Position numbers and translations under genes: made by a program. Below are positions 42,709-51,432 of a stretch of DNA of 64,000 bases, in pieces. The stretch's first letter is position 1. Every line of letters starts with the position of its first letter. A model generated the notes under the pieces. That model was not told the DNA's origin and searched no databases. It worked only from the letters and a program-made list of their open reading frames with translations. Location: contig CAVSMH010000009.1 in assembly GCA_963728965.1 (NCBI GenBank), forward strand, positions 62,001-126,000. The letters are read 5' to 3'. The stretch comes from DASQZT01 sp963728965. Lineage in GTDB: Bacteria; Acidobacteriota; Terriglobia; Bryobacterales; Bryobacteraceae.

Positions 42709-44724
42709 GTGTGGATTTGGCGGGCGAAACGTCGAGGTAAGGCCACCGGCAGGCGCGGGAATCGCGGGCTGCTTCGCAGGCTCTCCCTGAAGCATAAGCT
42801 GCAAGCGATCATCATGCTCACCGTGATGTCGGCGCTCGTAGTGGTGTGTGCCAGCCTGGTGCTTTCCGAATATCTGAGCACGCGCGAATCGATGCGCAAC
42901 GGGCTGGAACTCCTGGCGGCGATGACGGCGGAGAACAGCGTCGCGGCGCTCAGCTTCGATGACGCGGCGGCCGCCCGGGAACTCCTCCATGGATTGAAGA
43001 TGCAGCCGGCCGTAACGGCGGCTTGTTTGTACTCGGCCCGGGGTGCGCCGTTCGCGGCCTATCTCCGCGCGGACGTCAGCGAGACCGGCAGTTCTCCCAC
43101 GCCGTTGCCGCACCCGGCCGCTTTTGGTGCGGGCCGCCTGACGGTGTTGCGGCCGGTGAACTTTCAGGACCAGGCGATAGGCTGGCTCTATGTCGAATCG
43201 GACCTGCGGGAGTTGGACCAGGGCGTCCGCCAAGCCCTGCTCATTGCGTTGGGCGTGATGGCATTGGCCGGCATTGCCGCTTATTTCCTGGCCGCCCGCC
43301 TCCAGCGCCTGATCTCCAGCCCGGTGATCCACCTGGCCCAGACGGCCAAAGCGGTGACCCTGTTCAAGAATTACGGGATCCGCGCGCGCAAGGAAACCGA
43401 CGATGAGCTCGGCATGCTGATCGACGGCTTCAACGAGATGCTGGCCGAGATCCAAAGGCGGGATTCCGAAATCGCGCGGCACCAGGAAGGGCTGGAAGAC
43501 GAGATTGCGGACCGCACGGCGGAACTCCGCAACCTCAATCGCGAGATCGTCGGGGCGCGAGACCGGGCCGAAGAGGGCAGCCGCGCCAAGACTGAATTCC
43601 TGGCCAACATGAGCCATGAGCTGCGCACGCCAATCAACGCGATCCTCGGCCTGACGGGCCTGACGCTGGAATCCGGACTGCCGCCACAGCACCACGAATT
43701 CCTCCTTACCATCAGAAGCTCGGCCGATTCACTGCTGAAAGTCGTCAACGATATCCTTGATTTCTCCAAAGTCGAAGCCGGGAAGCTGGAGCTGGATTCG
43801 ATGCCGTTCCGGCCTCGTGAATGCGTGGAAAGCGTCGTCAACCTAGCGGCCGTCGCGGCGCAGGAGAAAGGGCTGGACTTGGACTGGTCCCTGGATTCCC
43901 GGGTCCCCGAGCATGTGGTGGGCGATCCGATGCGGCTTCGCCAGGTGCTGCTGAATCTCACGGGCAATGCGCTCAAATTCACCCCACAGGGGCGCGTCTC
44001 CATCGAGGTAGCGGCCCTGTCCCGGCAGCAGGGAACGGCGATCCTGAAGTTCGCCGTCCGCGACACGGGTATCGGCATATCGATCGAGAAGCAGCGCACC
44101 ATCTTTGATGCGTTCTCCCAGGCCGACGGTTCGATGAGCCGAAAATTCGGCGGAACGGGCCTGGGGCTGACCATTTCTTCGCGGCTGGTCACCCTCATGG
44201 GAGGATTTATTTCGGTGGAAAGCCGTCCCGGCCAGGGAAGCTGCTTTCATTTCACGATTCCAGTGACCGTCGGGCAGCAGGACGAAACTCCGCTCCCCCA
44301 GACGCTGCCGGCAGTTTCCCCCCCACCTGCGACGCCCGAGTCCGGTTCCGCCTTACAAATCCTGATTGCTGAGGACAACCCGGTAAACCAAAAGGTGGTT
44401 GCGGCCATCCTGCGGAAACGCGGGCACCAGGTCGCCCTGGCGGGTAACGGCAGGGAAGCCGTGGCTGCGTTGGCGCAGTCCAGGTTCGACGCCGTGCTGA
44501 TGGACATGCAGATGCCCGAAATGAGCGGCTATGAGGCCACGGTGACCATCCGTCGGGCGGAACGGGAGAGCGGACTCCATGTCCCCATCATTGCCATGAC
44601 GGCGAACTCCACCAAGGGCGACAAGGAGCATTGCCTGGCTTGTGGGATGGATGCCTACCTGGCCAAGCCCCTGTCCGCGGACGAACTGATACGGACGCTG
44701 GAGACCCTGTCCCGTGTAAGCTGA
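42709..44724 (+). CDS. Hybrid sensor histidine kinase (CHASE8-HAMP-HisKA-HATPase-REC)
   Basis: 671 residues; GTG start at 42709 with AGGA 4 bases upstream. Domains in order: a basic N-terminus, transmembrane helix 1 (about 31-53), a periplasmic CHASE8-like sensor (about 55-165; AAMTAENSVAALSFDDAAAA), transmembrane helix 2 (about 176-198), HAMP and coiled coil, HisKA with phosphoacceptor His near 303 (FLANMSHELRTPIN), HATPase with N, G1 and G2 boxes (LTGNALKFTP; DTGIGIS; GTGLGLTI), and a receiver domain with Asp near 599 (LMDMQMPEM) and the late Lys in LAKPL. The signal is unknown. No separate histidine phosphotransferase or output regulator is adjacent. Confidence 0.95.
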   Translation: MWIWRAKRRGKATGRRGNRGLLRRLSLKHKLQAIIMLTVMSALVVVCASLVLSEYLSTRESMRNGLELLAAMTAENSVAALSFDDAAAARELLHGLKMQPAVTAACLYSARGAPFAAYLRADVSETGSSPTPLPHPAAFGAGRLTVLRPVNFQDQAIGWLYVESDLRELDQGVRQALLIALGVMALAGIAAYFLAARLQRLISSPVIHLAQTAKAVTLFKNYGIRARKETDDELGMLIDGFNEMLAEIQRRDSEIARHQEGLEDEIADRTAELRNLNREIVGARDRAEEGSRAKTEFLANMSHELRTPINAILGLTGLTLESGLPPQHHEFLLTIRSSADSLLKVVNDILDFSKVEAGKLELDSMPFRPRECVESVVNLAAVAAQEKGLDLDWSLDSRVPEHVVGDPMRLRQVLLNLTGNALKFTPQGRVSIEVAALSRQQGTAILKFAVRDTGIGISIEKQRTIFDAFSQADGSMSRKFGGTGLGLTISSRLVTLMGGFISVESRPGQGSCFHFTIPVTVGQQDETPLPQTLPAVSPPPATPESGSALQILIAEDNPVNQKVVAAILRKRGHQVALAGNGREAVAALAQSRFDAVLMDMQMPEMSGYEATVTIRRAERESGLHVPIIAMTANSTKGDKEHCLACGMDAYLAKPLSADELIRTLETLSRVS

Positions 44725-44849
44725 TGCCGCTCCAGAAGTGGCGCCGGACACTCGCGTCTGCCGCGCCGAGGCCCGTCGCGTCGGCGTCCCCGTCTGGCAA
44801 ACGCGAAGAGCCGTCGTCGTAAGGCGCGCCCCGGGCTCGGGCCGATGCG

Positions 44850-45218
44850 CTACGTGCTCCGTTTGGCCGTCACTTCAGTGCCCCAACTGCCGTCCGCGGT
44901 GCCGAAGCTGAACTGAATCTGATCGGCTGAGACCTTACCCTTGTAGACCAGCTTGATGGTCTGACCCTCGTAGTCGATGTTGATCCAGAATGAAACGGCT
45001 TCCCCTTCTACCTTGCCGTCCTGGATCTTGGCGGCGGGTGTGGGCAGCCCGTCGATCGTGCCCGTAACCGCTCCGCCGCTGCTCTTTAGGTTAAACGTTA
45101 AGGGGACACTGTTCCCGTTGTAGTCGAAGGCCCCCTTCCAGGTTCCGCTCACATCGGTTGCTAAGAGCCAGGCAGCCGTCAGGCAGAGAAAGCTCGCAAG
45201 CGTCAACAATCGTTTCAT
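44850..45218 (-). CDS. Small secreted hypothetical protein
   Basis: 122 residues: a Sec signal peptide (LLTLASFLCLTAAWLLATD) then about 100 residues of beta-rich sequence (VSGTWKGAFDYNGN, FNLKSSGGAVTGTIDG, FWINIDYEGQTIKLVYKGKVS). The pattern of short antiparallel strands suggests a small calycin-like beta-barrel that could bind a ligand. I know no family function. It stands alone, convergent with the histidine kinase gene and divergent from the TIGR00300 gene. Confidence 0.78.
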   Translation of the reverse strand: MKRLLTLASFLCLTAAWLLATDVSGTWKGAFDYNGNSVPLTFNLKSSGGAVTGTIDGLPTPAAKIQDGKVEGEAVSFWINIDYEGQTIKLVYKGKVSADQIQFSFGTADGSWGTEVTAKRST

Positions 45219-45404
45219 TGGAGTAAGCCTCAGATCAGAGAGTCTATCACGCCCCGCTGGCCGTTACAGGGCGGGCGGTCCGTTGGCTCATTTCGAGCCT
45301 CGGCCAGGAATGGGATTGATGGGGATGGTGTCCGCGCCCCCCGCGCCATTCCATCCGCCCCCTCCCGACGCCGCGCCCCCCGCCCCCGGTACAATGAAAC
45401 TTCT

Positions 45405-46613
45405 ATGCCATTCCAGGAAGTGGTCGAAGCGGAAGGCCACCTGATCGACTCTCACGTCATGGAGGATATCTTCGATAAGGTCGTCGAATACAACGGCCGG
45501 TTCGAAGTCCAGAAGTTCCGCATCGGGCGCACCAACAGCGAGCCGTCCTACCTCCGTTTGAAGGTCGAGGCTCCCGACGGCGATTCTTTGCAGCGCCTTC
45601 TCAACAGTCTCCTGAAACTGGGTTGCGCCACCATCGAAACCGGCGACGCCACGTTGCGCGAAGTGGAACAAGACCGCTGCGCTCCGGAGGATTTCTACTC
45701 CTCCACGAACCATCGCACTTGCGTGCGCATCGGCCAGCAGTGGATTGACGTCGAAAACCAGCGCATGGATGCCATGATCGTCGTTCGCGACGGGCGCGCC
45801 TTCTGCCGGCGCCTGCGCGATCTGAGGCGGGGGGATCGGATCGTGGTCGGCCTGCGCGGCATTCGCGTCATCCCCGAAGCCAAAGAGCGCGACCGGCTGG
45901 CGTTCGCCTTCATGTCCAACGGCATCTCCTCGGAGCGCCAGGTGGAGACGGCCGTGCGGCAGACCGCGGCCCTGGTGCGGCAGGCGATCGAGCAGCACCT
46001 CAAGGTGATCGTGGTCGCCGGTCCGGTGGTCGTGCACACCGGCGGCCAAGCGGGTCTGGCGGCACTGGTCCGCGGCGGCTGCGTGCAGGCGCTGCTCAGC
46101 GGAAACGCGCTCGGGGTCCACGATATCGAAGCCGCCCTGTTCGGGACTTCGCTCGGTATCCGGCTCGCCGATGGCCGGCAGGAGGAGCACGGGCATCGCA
46201 ATCACATGCGGGCCATCAACGCCATTTTCCACGCCGGCTCGGTGGCGGGCGCGGTGGAATCGGGACGCTTGCGCTCGGGAATCCTCTTTGAATGCGTCAA
46301 AGCCGGCGTACCCTTTGTGCTCGCCGGCAGCTTGCGCGACGACGGCCCGCTGCCGGAGACCATCACCGATATGAACGCGGCCCAGGACGCTTATGCCGAA
46401 CAGCTCGTCGGCGCCGGACTGGTGCTTTGCCTGGGCTCGATGCTGCATTCCATCGCCACCGGAAATATGCTGCCGAGCTGGGTCAAGATCGTATGCGTCG
46501 ACATCAACCCGGCGGTGGCTACCAAGGTCAGTGACCGGGGCACCGGCCAGGCGGTCGGCGTGGTGGCGGACGTCGGCCTGTTTCTGGACCTGCTTTCGAA
46601 AGCCCTGGCATGA
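45405..46613 (+). CDS. TIGR00300 family protein (LOR/SDH domain; archaeal-type ornithine cyclodeaminase relative)
   Basis: 402 residues. The N-terminal about 100 residues match the LOR/SDH conserved domain (GHLIDSHVMEDIFDKVVEYNG, then SYLRLKVEAPD), followed by the TIGR00300 C-terminal region (VVAGPVVVHTGGQAGLAALV, IEAALFGTSLGI, GSMLHSIATGNMLPS, then VKIVCVDINPAVATKV). One archaeal family member has been reported as an NAD-dependent ornithine cyclodeaminase, and the domain also occurs fused to arginine dihydrolase in cyanobacteria. A role in ornithine/arginine metabolism is therefore likely. Its stop overlaps the start of queF by 4 bp (ATGA), so these two are translated together. Confidence 0.85.
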   Translation: MPFQEVVEAEGHLIDSHVMEDIFDKVVEYNGRFEVQKFRIGRTNSEPSYLRLKVEAPDGDSLQRLLNSLLKLGCATIETGDATLREVEQDRCAPEDFYSSTNHRTCVRIGQQWIDVENQRMDAMIVVRDGRAFCRRLRDLRRGDRIVVGLRGIRVIPEAKERDRLAFAFMSNGISSERQVETAVRQTAALVRQAIEQHLKVIVVAGPVVVHTGGQAGLAALVRGGCVQALLSGNALGVHDIEAALFGTSLGIRLADGRQEEHGHRNHMRAINAIFHAGSVAGAVESGRLRSGILFECVKAGVPFVLAGSLRDDGPLPETITDMNAAQDAYAEQLVGAGLVLCLGSMLHSIATGNMLPSWVKIVCVDINPAVATKVSDRGTGQAVGVVADVGLFLDLLSKALA

Positions 46614-47020
46614 AACGACAGTACACCGATGAGCACGCGCGCGCGGGAGTCGCCGCCGCCCTTCCGGAAATCGAGACATGGCCCAACCAGTATCCGGACT
46701 ACGAGATCGAAATCGTCACGCCCGAGTTCACTTCCGTTTGCCCCAAGACGGGGCTGCCGGATTCCGGAAAGCTGGTGCTGCGCTACGTGCCGGACGAGCG
46801 CTGCCTCGAGCTGAAGTCATATAAGTTGTACCTGCTCGCCTACCGCAACCTGGGCATCTTTCAGGAAAATGTGGTGAACCGGGTCCTGCGCGACGTGGTG
46901 AAGGCCGCCAAGCCGAAAATGGCCACCGTGATCGGCGATTTTTCTCCGCGCGGCGGACTGGGCACCGTCGTCACCGCCACCTGGAATCGGCCCGCAAAGG
47001 TGCGCCGTGGAAAGCGCTGA
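46610..47020 (+). CDS. queF: NADPH-dependent 7-cyano-7-deazaguanine reductase (preQ1 synthase)
   Basis: 136 residues, the short unimodular QueF form. It reduces preQ0 to preQ1, a step in queuosine synthesis for tRNA. The nucleophile Cys44 sits in SVCPKTGLPD with catalytic Asp51, and the QueF motif follows (ELKSYKLYLLAYRNLGIFQEN with the substrate-binding Glu). It overlaps the TIGR00300 gene by 4 bp and the methyltransferase gene downstream by 14 bp. No other queuosine gene (queC, queD, queE, tgt) is in the window. Confidence 0.96.
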   Translation: MKRQYTDEHARAGVAAALPEIETWPNQYPDYEIEIVTPEFTSVCPKTGLPDSGKLVLRYVPDERCLELKSYKLYLLAYRNLGIFQENVVNRVLRDVVKAAKPKMATVIGDFSPRGGLGTVVTATWNRPAKVRRGKR

Positions 47021-48401
47021 ACTGATCGCCATCCTGCGCGAGGTCCGCGAACGGGTGCGCGCCCGCCATCCCCAGACGGCACCGGGGGCCTCGGAGATCG
47101 TCCTCCCCGATCTTCTGCCCATGGTGCATGCGCGCGATGCGGCCATGGGAAAGGTCGCCGCCATCGGCACCGTCAATCCGCGGCCCGGCGGACTGGTCAA
47201 CGCGGTCGTCCAGGGCTGGAAACGCTTCGTCGCCCGGGTGCTCGACTGGCATGTGCGGGAGCAGGTGGAATTCAACCGCAAAATTCTTGCGTGTGTGGAT
47301 GCGGCCATCGAAGCCTTGAGCGATACCAATCGCACCCTCGCCGAAGTGGGCAGCCGCCTGACCGAACGCGACCGGCTGCGGGAAGAGTTGGGCGAGTTGA
47401 AGGACATCCGCAGCCACTGGGCGGACTGGCGGTTTGAGTGGGAGCACAAGCTGCAACAGAATGAGATCCAGTTTCTGCGCAGCGTGGCCGACCTGCAAGG
47501 CGCGTTCCAGCATCGCACCACCCTCATGGATGCCAACTACCGCGACAGCCTGCATGCGCAGCACACCGAATTCACCTCCGCCCTGGCGCACCATGCCGTG
47601 GATATTCAGCAGCGCATGTGGGCGGAGCTGGAGAAGGTCCGCGTTGAATACGAGCGGCTGATCCACTCCGAATTGCGCAGCATCCGCCAAAGGGCGGCGT
47701 TGACCCCTCGTTCGGCGTCACGGCCCGAAACAGAGCCGCCCGCCGCCGCCTCCGGGGCCCTTTCGATGCCTTTCGACTACGCCCGTTTTTCGGAGCGCTT
47801 CCGCGGCTCGGAGGAACATGTCAAGGCGGGGCAGAAGGTCTACCTTCCCCATTTCGCAGGCTGCCGCAGCGTGCTCGATATCGGCTGCGGACGCGGAGAA
47901 TTCCTCGAGTTGATGCGTGATGCGGCGATCCCGGCGCGCGGCATCGATCTCTCCGCGGAGTCCATCGCCGCCTGCCGCCAGCAGGGTCTCGAAGCCGAAA
48001 CCGCCGACCTGTTTCAGTACCTCTCCGACCAGCCGGAGGGCGCCTTCGATGGAATCTTCTGTGCCCAGGTGGTGGAGCATCTCCCGCCCGAGCGATTGCC
48101 GGGAATGATCCGCCTGGCCGCCCGGTGCCTGTCCCGCAACGGCGTCATCGCTATCGAGACGCCGAATCCCGAGTGCCTGGCCATCTTCTCTACGCACTTC
48201 TACCTCGACCCGACGCATACCCGTCCGGTGCCGCCAGCCCTGCTGGTTTTTTACCTGGAGGAGTTCGGGTTGGGGAGTATCGAAGTGAAACGGCTGGCGC
48301 CGGCGGTGGAGTCGATGGCGTCGCTGCGCTCGCTCCCGGGCGAGTTTCGCGACGCCTTCTTCGGCGCGCTAGATTACGCAGTGACGGGTCGCAAGCTCTA
48401 G
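47007..48401 (+). CDS. SAM-dependent methyltransferase with long N-terminal coiled coil
   Basis: 464 residues from a GTG that overlaps queF by 14 bp. Residues about 1-240 are charged and helical with heptad repeats (TLAEVGSRLTERDRLREELG; QRMWAELEKVRVEYERLI), consistent with a coiled-coil scaffold. Residues about 255-450 are a class I methyltransferase: SVLDIGCGRGEFLELM (motif I), GIDLSAESIAACRQQGL, FDGIFCAQVVEHLPPERL, then GVIAIETPNP. Methyltransferases of this layout often modify polysaccharide ends or lipids at the membrane (WbdD-like). That is an inference; no glycan cluster is nearby. Confidence 0.85.
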   Translation: MESAELIAILREVRERVRARHPQTAPGASEIVLPDLLPMVHARDAAMGKVAAIGTVNPRPGGLVNAVVQGWKRFVARVLDWHVREQVEFNRKILACVDAAIEALSDTNRTLAEVGSRLTERDRLREELGELKDIRSHWADWRFEWEHKLQQNEIQFLRSVADLQGAFQHRTTLMDANYRDSLHAQHTEFTSALAHHAVDIQQRMWAELEKVRVEYERLIHSELRSIRQRAALTPRSASRPETEPPAAASGALSMPFDYARFSERFRGSEEHVKAGQKVYLPHFAGCRSVLDIGCGRGEFLELMRDAAIPARGIDLSAESIAACRQQGLEAETADLFQYLSDQPEGAFDGIFCAQVVEHLPPERLPGMIRLAARCLSRNGVIAIETPNPECLAIFSTHFYLDPTHTRPVPPALLVFYLEEFGLGSIEVKRLAPAVESMASLRSLPGEFRDAFFGALDYAVTGRKL

Positions 48402-49310
48402 AACCAGCGGCGCACCGGAAACGTGGAGCCGGATCGGCCGGGCGGCGATGTCCAAGACGAACGGCCAGTCGCCCGAACCGAGGTAGAGGCCGGCCTTCAC
48501 GCCTGGAATGGCGCCCGCTTCAATCGTCACCGTCAGCGGCATCTCGTGTTTGTTCCGCACCACCGTAATCGTCACCGTGTTCTTCGAGCGCGAGGCGCGC
48601 AGCGCGCTGGTGATCTCGCGGGTGCTGCTCACCTTGGTATCGTCCACCTTCACGATGACGTCGCCCGCCTTGATCCCGGCCTTCTCGGCCGCCGAGTTCT
48701 TCATGACCGATTTGACCAGTACGCCGTCCTTGACCCCTAGAAAGTCGGCGAATTGATCTTCCTGCCCGAGCGATTCGCCCTCGATGCCCAGCATGGGGCT
48801 GCGATACAGTTGCTGGAAGCGGGGAATTTCGATCGGCGGAATGGTGATTTCAGGGAAGCGCGGAATCTCCGGCATCACGAAGGTGCGACCCTCCATCGTC
48901 ATTCCCTTACGGGCTTCGACCGTAGGGGTAAGGGTCTGCGCCGTTCCATTCCGCATCACCACGACTTTGACCTGACGCCCGGCCGGCGTCTCCTGAATCA
49001 GCCGGGTGAGCTGCATGAAGCCCTCCACCGCTTGGCCGTTATACTCCCAAACCACGTCGCCTTCCTTGAAGCCCGCCTTGGCGGCCGGGCTGTCGTCTAC
49101 CACGTTGGTCACTTCCACGCCGCGCGCTTCTTTCAGGTTCAGGCTCTTGGCGCGATCCGCATCGACGACGTCTTTCCCGCCGATTCCCAGGTAGGACGGG
49201 CCGGCCGTGATCGTCGCCACAGTCCGCGCCCGCGGCGTCTGCGCCGACGCAGGTCCCGCCAAGCTCAACGCCGTCAGAGCCGCCATACCTATCCACAAAC
49301 TCATTCTCAT
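48369..49310 (-). CDS. Secreted two-PDZ-domain protein without protease domain
   Basis: 313 residues with a Sec signal peptide (AALTALSLAGPASAQ). Two PDZ domains are visible: about 60-130 (GVEVTNVVDDSPAAKAGFKEGD, then QLTRLIQETPAG) and about 195-265 (GVLVKSVMKNSAAEKAGIKAGD). No serine-protease catalytic triad precedes them, so it is a PDZ-only envelope protein that may bind peptides or misfolded chains. It is last in the minus-strand operon that starts with the ECF sigma factor, 9 bp after the beta-repeat gene, and its end overlaps the convergent methyltransferase gene by 33 bp. Confidence 0.87.
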   Translation of the reverse strand: MRMSLWIGMAALTALSLAGPASAQTPRARTVATITAGPSYLGIGGKDVVDADRAKSLNLKEARGVEVTNVVDDSPAAKAGFKEGDVVWEYNGQAVEGFMQLTRLIQETPAGRQVKVVVMRNGTAQTLTPTVEARKGMTMEGRTFVMPEIPRFPEITIPPIEIPRFQQLYRSPMLGIEGESLGQEDQFADFLGVKDGVLVKSVMKNSAAEKAGIKAGDVIVKVDDTKVSSTREITSALRASRSKNTVTITVVRNKHEMPLTVTIEAGAIPGVKAGLYLGSGDWPFVLDIAARPIRLHVSGAPLVLELATRHCVI

Positions 49311-49319
49311 GGCTAACCT

Positions 49320-50528
49320 CTATCTTTGACGCTTGATTGAAATCGTTCCACCCGTGCCCAGGATCTGCACCAGCGGGCCGCCGCCGTTCACCGCACCCTG
49401 CGCTACCACAAGTGGTCCCTGGCGGCGCACCTGGATCTCGCGAAAATCGGAAACAATGCGCCGTATGTCCGCGACGCTGAGCTGGGCCTGGATGTTCACA
49501 CCCACGTTAGACGGGATCAGAATCGTGATGTCACCATTGCCGGTAGCGAGGTAGGAGTCCGAAAATTTTCCGGCCAGCAGGCTGGCCAGAATGCTGCCCA
49601 TCGTCGTGGACACGCGCATCGGCCCCGCGATATTGCTGATGTGGATACCTCCGCCGCCCGACTCGCATCGCACCCCGGCAGCCGAGCCTACCTGGACGTT
49701 GCCCGCCATGTTGCGTACCGTCACGATGCCGCCCGCCCTATCGACGACGATTTCGCCGCCGCCCGAGGTGGCAGTCACGGGCCCCCCCGCCGTGCCGATG
49801 TGAACGCCGCCGCCACCGGTCTCGGCGCGCACCGATCCGCCGGCCGTCGCCGCAAAGATATCGCCTCCACCCGTTTCCAAAATCGCTTCGCCGCGCACCG
49901 TCTTGACCGTGATATCGCCGCCGCCAGTGGTGCAATGCAGCGACCCGCCAATCTCCCCCACGTGCACTTCACCGCCGCCGGTGATGAGGTTGGAACTACC
50001 GGCGATGCGGTCGGCCGTCAACCCTCCCGCGCGCGTATCCACATCCAGGTTGCCATTGACCCCGATTGCCCGCACCGCGCCTTCCGAGGTCGAGATTACA
50101 GCCGAGGCGAGCTGCGGCGCCCGCAACGTAACCGACGCCATCGCCGGACCGCCCGGCGCGGAGAGCACCGTCCACGGGCCCTGCGATTCCACCCGTACCG
50201 CGTACTGCTGCAACCAGCGGCGGGCTTCGGCCTCCGTCCGTGCGCTGCGCACGTTCACGGTGAGCCGCACCGTGTAGCTCAGGTTGTTGGAGATGCCGCC
50301 TTCCAGGCTGACCGGTCCGTGAGCATTCACGCGGAGGCGCGCGGCCATCGGGGCGCTGCCGCGGATGATCCGAACCCACTGCCCGTTCTCCCGTGTCAAC
50401 GGCTGGGAGATTCCCAACGGCACCAGCGCCAACACCACCGCCGTGATCCGGAGCGTCAGGCCCCGATTCCACTTCCCGGTAGCTGCGGCGCCCTCCCGCG
50501 GGCGATCAGAATGTGCCGATCGACGCAT
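49320..50528 (-). CDS. Secreted beta-repeat protein (DUF4097-like) in the sigma-factor operon
   Basis: 402 residues from the ATG at 50528, which lies inside the 3' end of the anti-sigma gene (23-bp overlap). A hydrophobic leader (LRITAVVLALVPLGISQP) suggests export. The centre (about 180-310) is built of short repeats of about 18-20 residues such as GGGDITVKTV, GGGDIFAATA, GGGGVHIGTA and GGGEIVVDRA, the pattern of a right-handed beta-helix or DUF4097-type adhesin-like domain. DUF4097 proteins are often found with ECF sigma/anti-sigma pairs. The role is unknown. Confidence 0.75.
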   Translation of the reverse strand: MRRSAHSDRPREGAAATGKWNRGLTLRITAVVLALVPLGISQPLTRENGQWVRIIRGSAPMAARLRVNAHGPVSLEGGISNNLSYTVRLTVNVRSARTEAEARRWLQQYAVRVESQGPWTVLSAPGGPAMASVTLRAPQLASAVISTSEGAVRAIGVNGNLDVDTRAGGLTADRIAGSSNLITGGGEVHVGEIGGSLHCTTGGGDITVKTVRGEAILETGGGDIFAATAGGSVRAETGGGGVHIGTAGGPVTATSGGGEIVVDRAGGIVTVRNMAGNVQVGSAAGVRCESGGGGIHISNIAGPMRVSTTMGSILASLLAGKFSDSYLATGNGDITILIPSNVGVNIQAQLSVADIRRIVSDFREIQVRRQGPLVVAQGAVNGGGPLVQILGTGGTISIKRQR

Positions 50529-51432
50529 TCATGTCCTTCAACGCCTTCTCGACCTTCAGGCGGACGTAGTTGTTATCTTCCTTCTGCACGACATCCTGGA
50601 ACACCCCGATCGTGTCGCGGTTACGGCTTCCCACCAGCAGATCGACCGCCTGCATGCGCACCGCCGGATTGTCGTCTGCGAGCAGCACTCGTGCCAGCGT
50701 CTTACGCACATCGCCGTCGCCGGTCAACGGGCGCAAACCGTCCAGCGCTCTCAACCGCACTCCGGCATTGGAGTCGTGCACCAGGGCATTCAGCAGAATG
50801 TCGCGCACTTCGCTGCTCCCAGCACGATCTTTTAACAGCCCGACCGACTCCACACGCACCGCCGGGTTGTCTTCCCGCGCCGCGGCCAGGAGCAGTTTCT
50901 GAATGTTGGGATTGTCGGGGTTGCCGGAGACCGTCCGCCGCCGTGTCTCGTCGAAAGCAATCTGCACGTTGCCCGAGCTGTCGGGTTGGATCGACCGGAC
51001 GGTGGCGAAGACGTCGTCGGAAGGTGAGCCCGCCGTTGGGGTAGACGGGCTGGTGCTAACCAGCCGCGCCGAAAAGAAGCCCACGGCGATCAACGCCAGT
51101 GCGCCGATCGGACTGCGCAGGCGGGTCAGACCCGTGAAGGTTGCAGCCATGGCCTCCAGGAACAGTGTCCACGGTCCCTTCGCCGTCGGTGCCACCCGCG
51201 GAGCCCCACCCTTGATGGCGGCCAGCAGGTCCGCACGGCAATCCTCCAGCAGCATCGCCGGAACTTCCGCCTGCCGCCGGTCCAGCCCCGCCGCCAACGC
51301 CCGTTGCCGCTCCATCTCGCCGCTGCATCCCGAGCACTCGTGGAGGTGCTGTTCCACGCGGTCTTCTTCGTCCGGGTTTAACTCGCCGTAGAAATAAAGC
51401 GGTAACAGTTTCGAAACCGAATCGCAAGTCAT
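50506..51432 (-). CDS. Anti-sigma factor with zinc-finger and HEAT repeats
   Basis: 308 residues from the ATG at 51432, overlapping the sigma gene stop (ATGA). The N-terminal part has the anti-sigma zinc-finger HxxxCxxC (HLHECSGC, about residues 30-37). A single transmembrane helix (about 108-125; IGALALIAVGFFSARLV) separates it from an outer part with at least four HEAT-like repeats (NIQKLLLAAAREDNPAVRVES; VRLRALDGLRPLTG; ADDNPAVRMQAVDLLVG; NYVRLKVEKALKDM). The zinc domain should hold the ECF sigma factor at the inner membrane; the HEAT repeats would be the periplasmic sensor or protein-binding part. HEAT repeats in an anti-sigma are uncommon. Confidence 0.82.
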   Translation of the reverse strand: MTCDSVSKLLPLYFYGELNPDEEDRVEQHLHECSGCSGEMERQRALAAGLDRRQAEVPAMLLEDCRADLLAAIKGGAPRVAPTAKGPWTLFLEAMAATFTGLTRLRSPIGALALIAVGFFSARLVSTSPSTPTAGSPSDDVFATVRSIQPDSSGNVQIAFDETRRRTVSGNPDNPNIQKLLLAAAREDNPAVRVESVGLLKDRAGSSEVRDILLNALVHDSNAGVRLRALDGLRPLTGDGDVRKTLARVLLADDNPAVRMQAVDLLVGSRNRDTIGVFQDVVQKEDNNYVRLKVEKALKDMNASIGTF

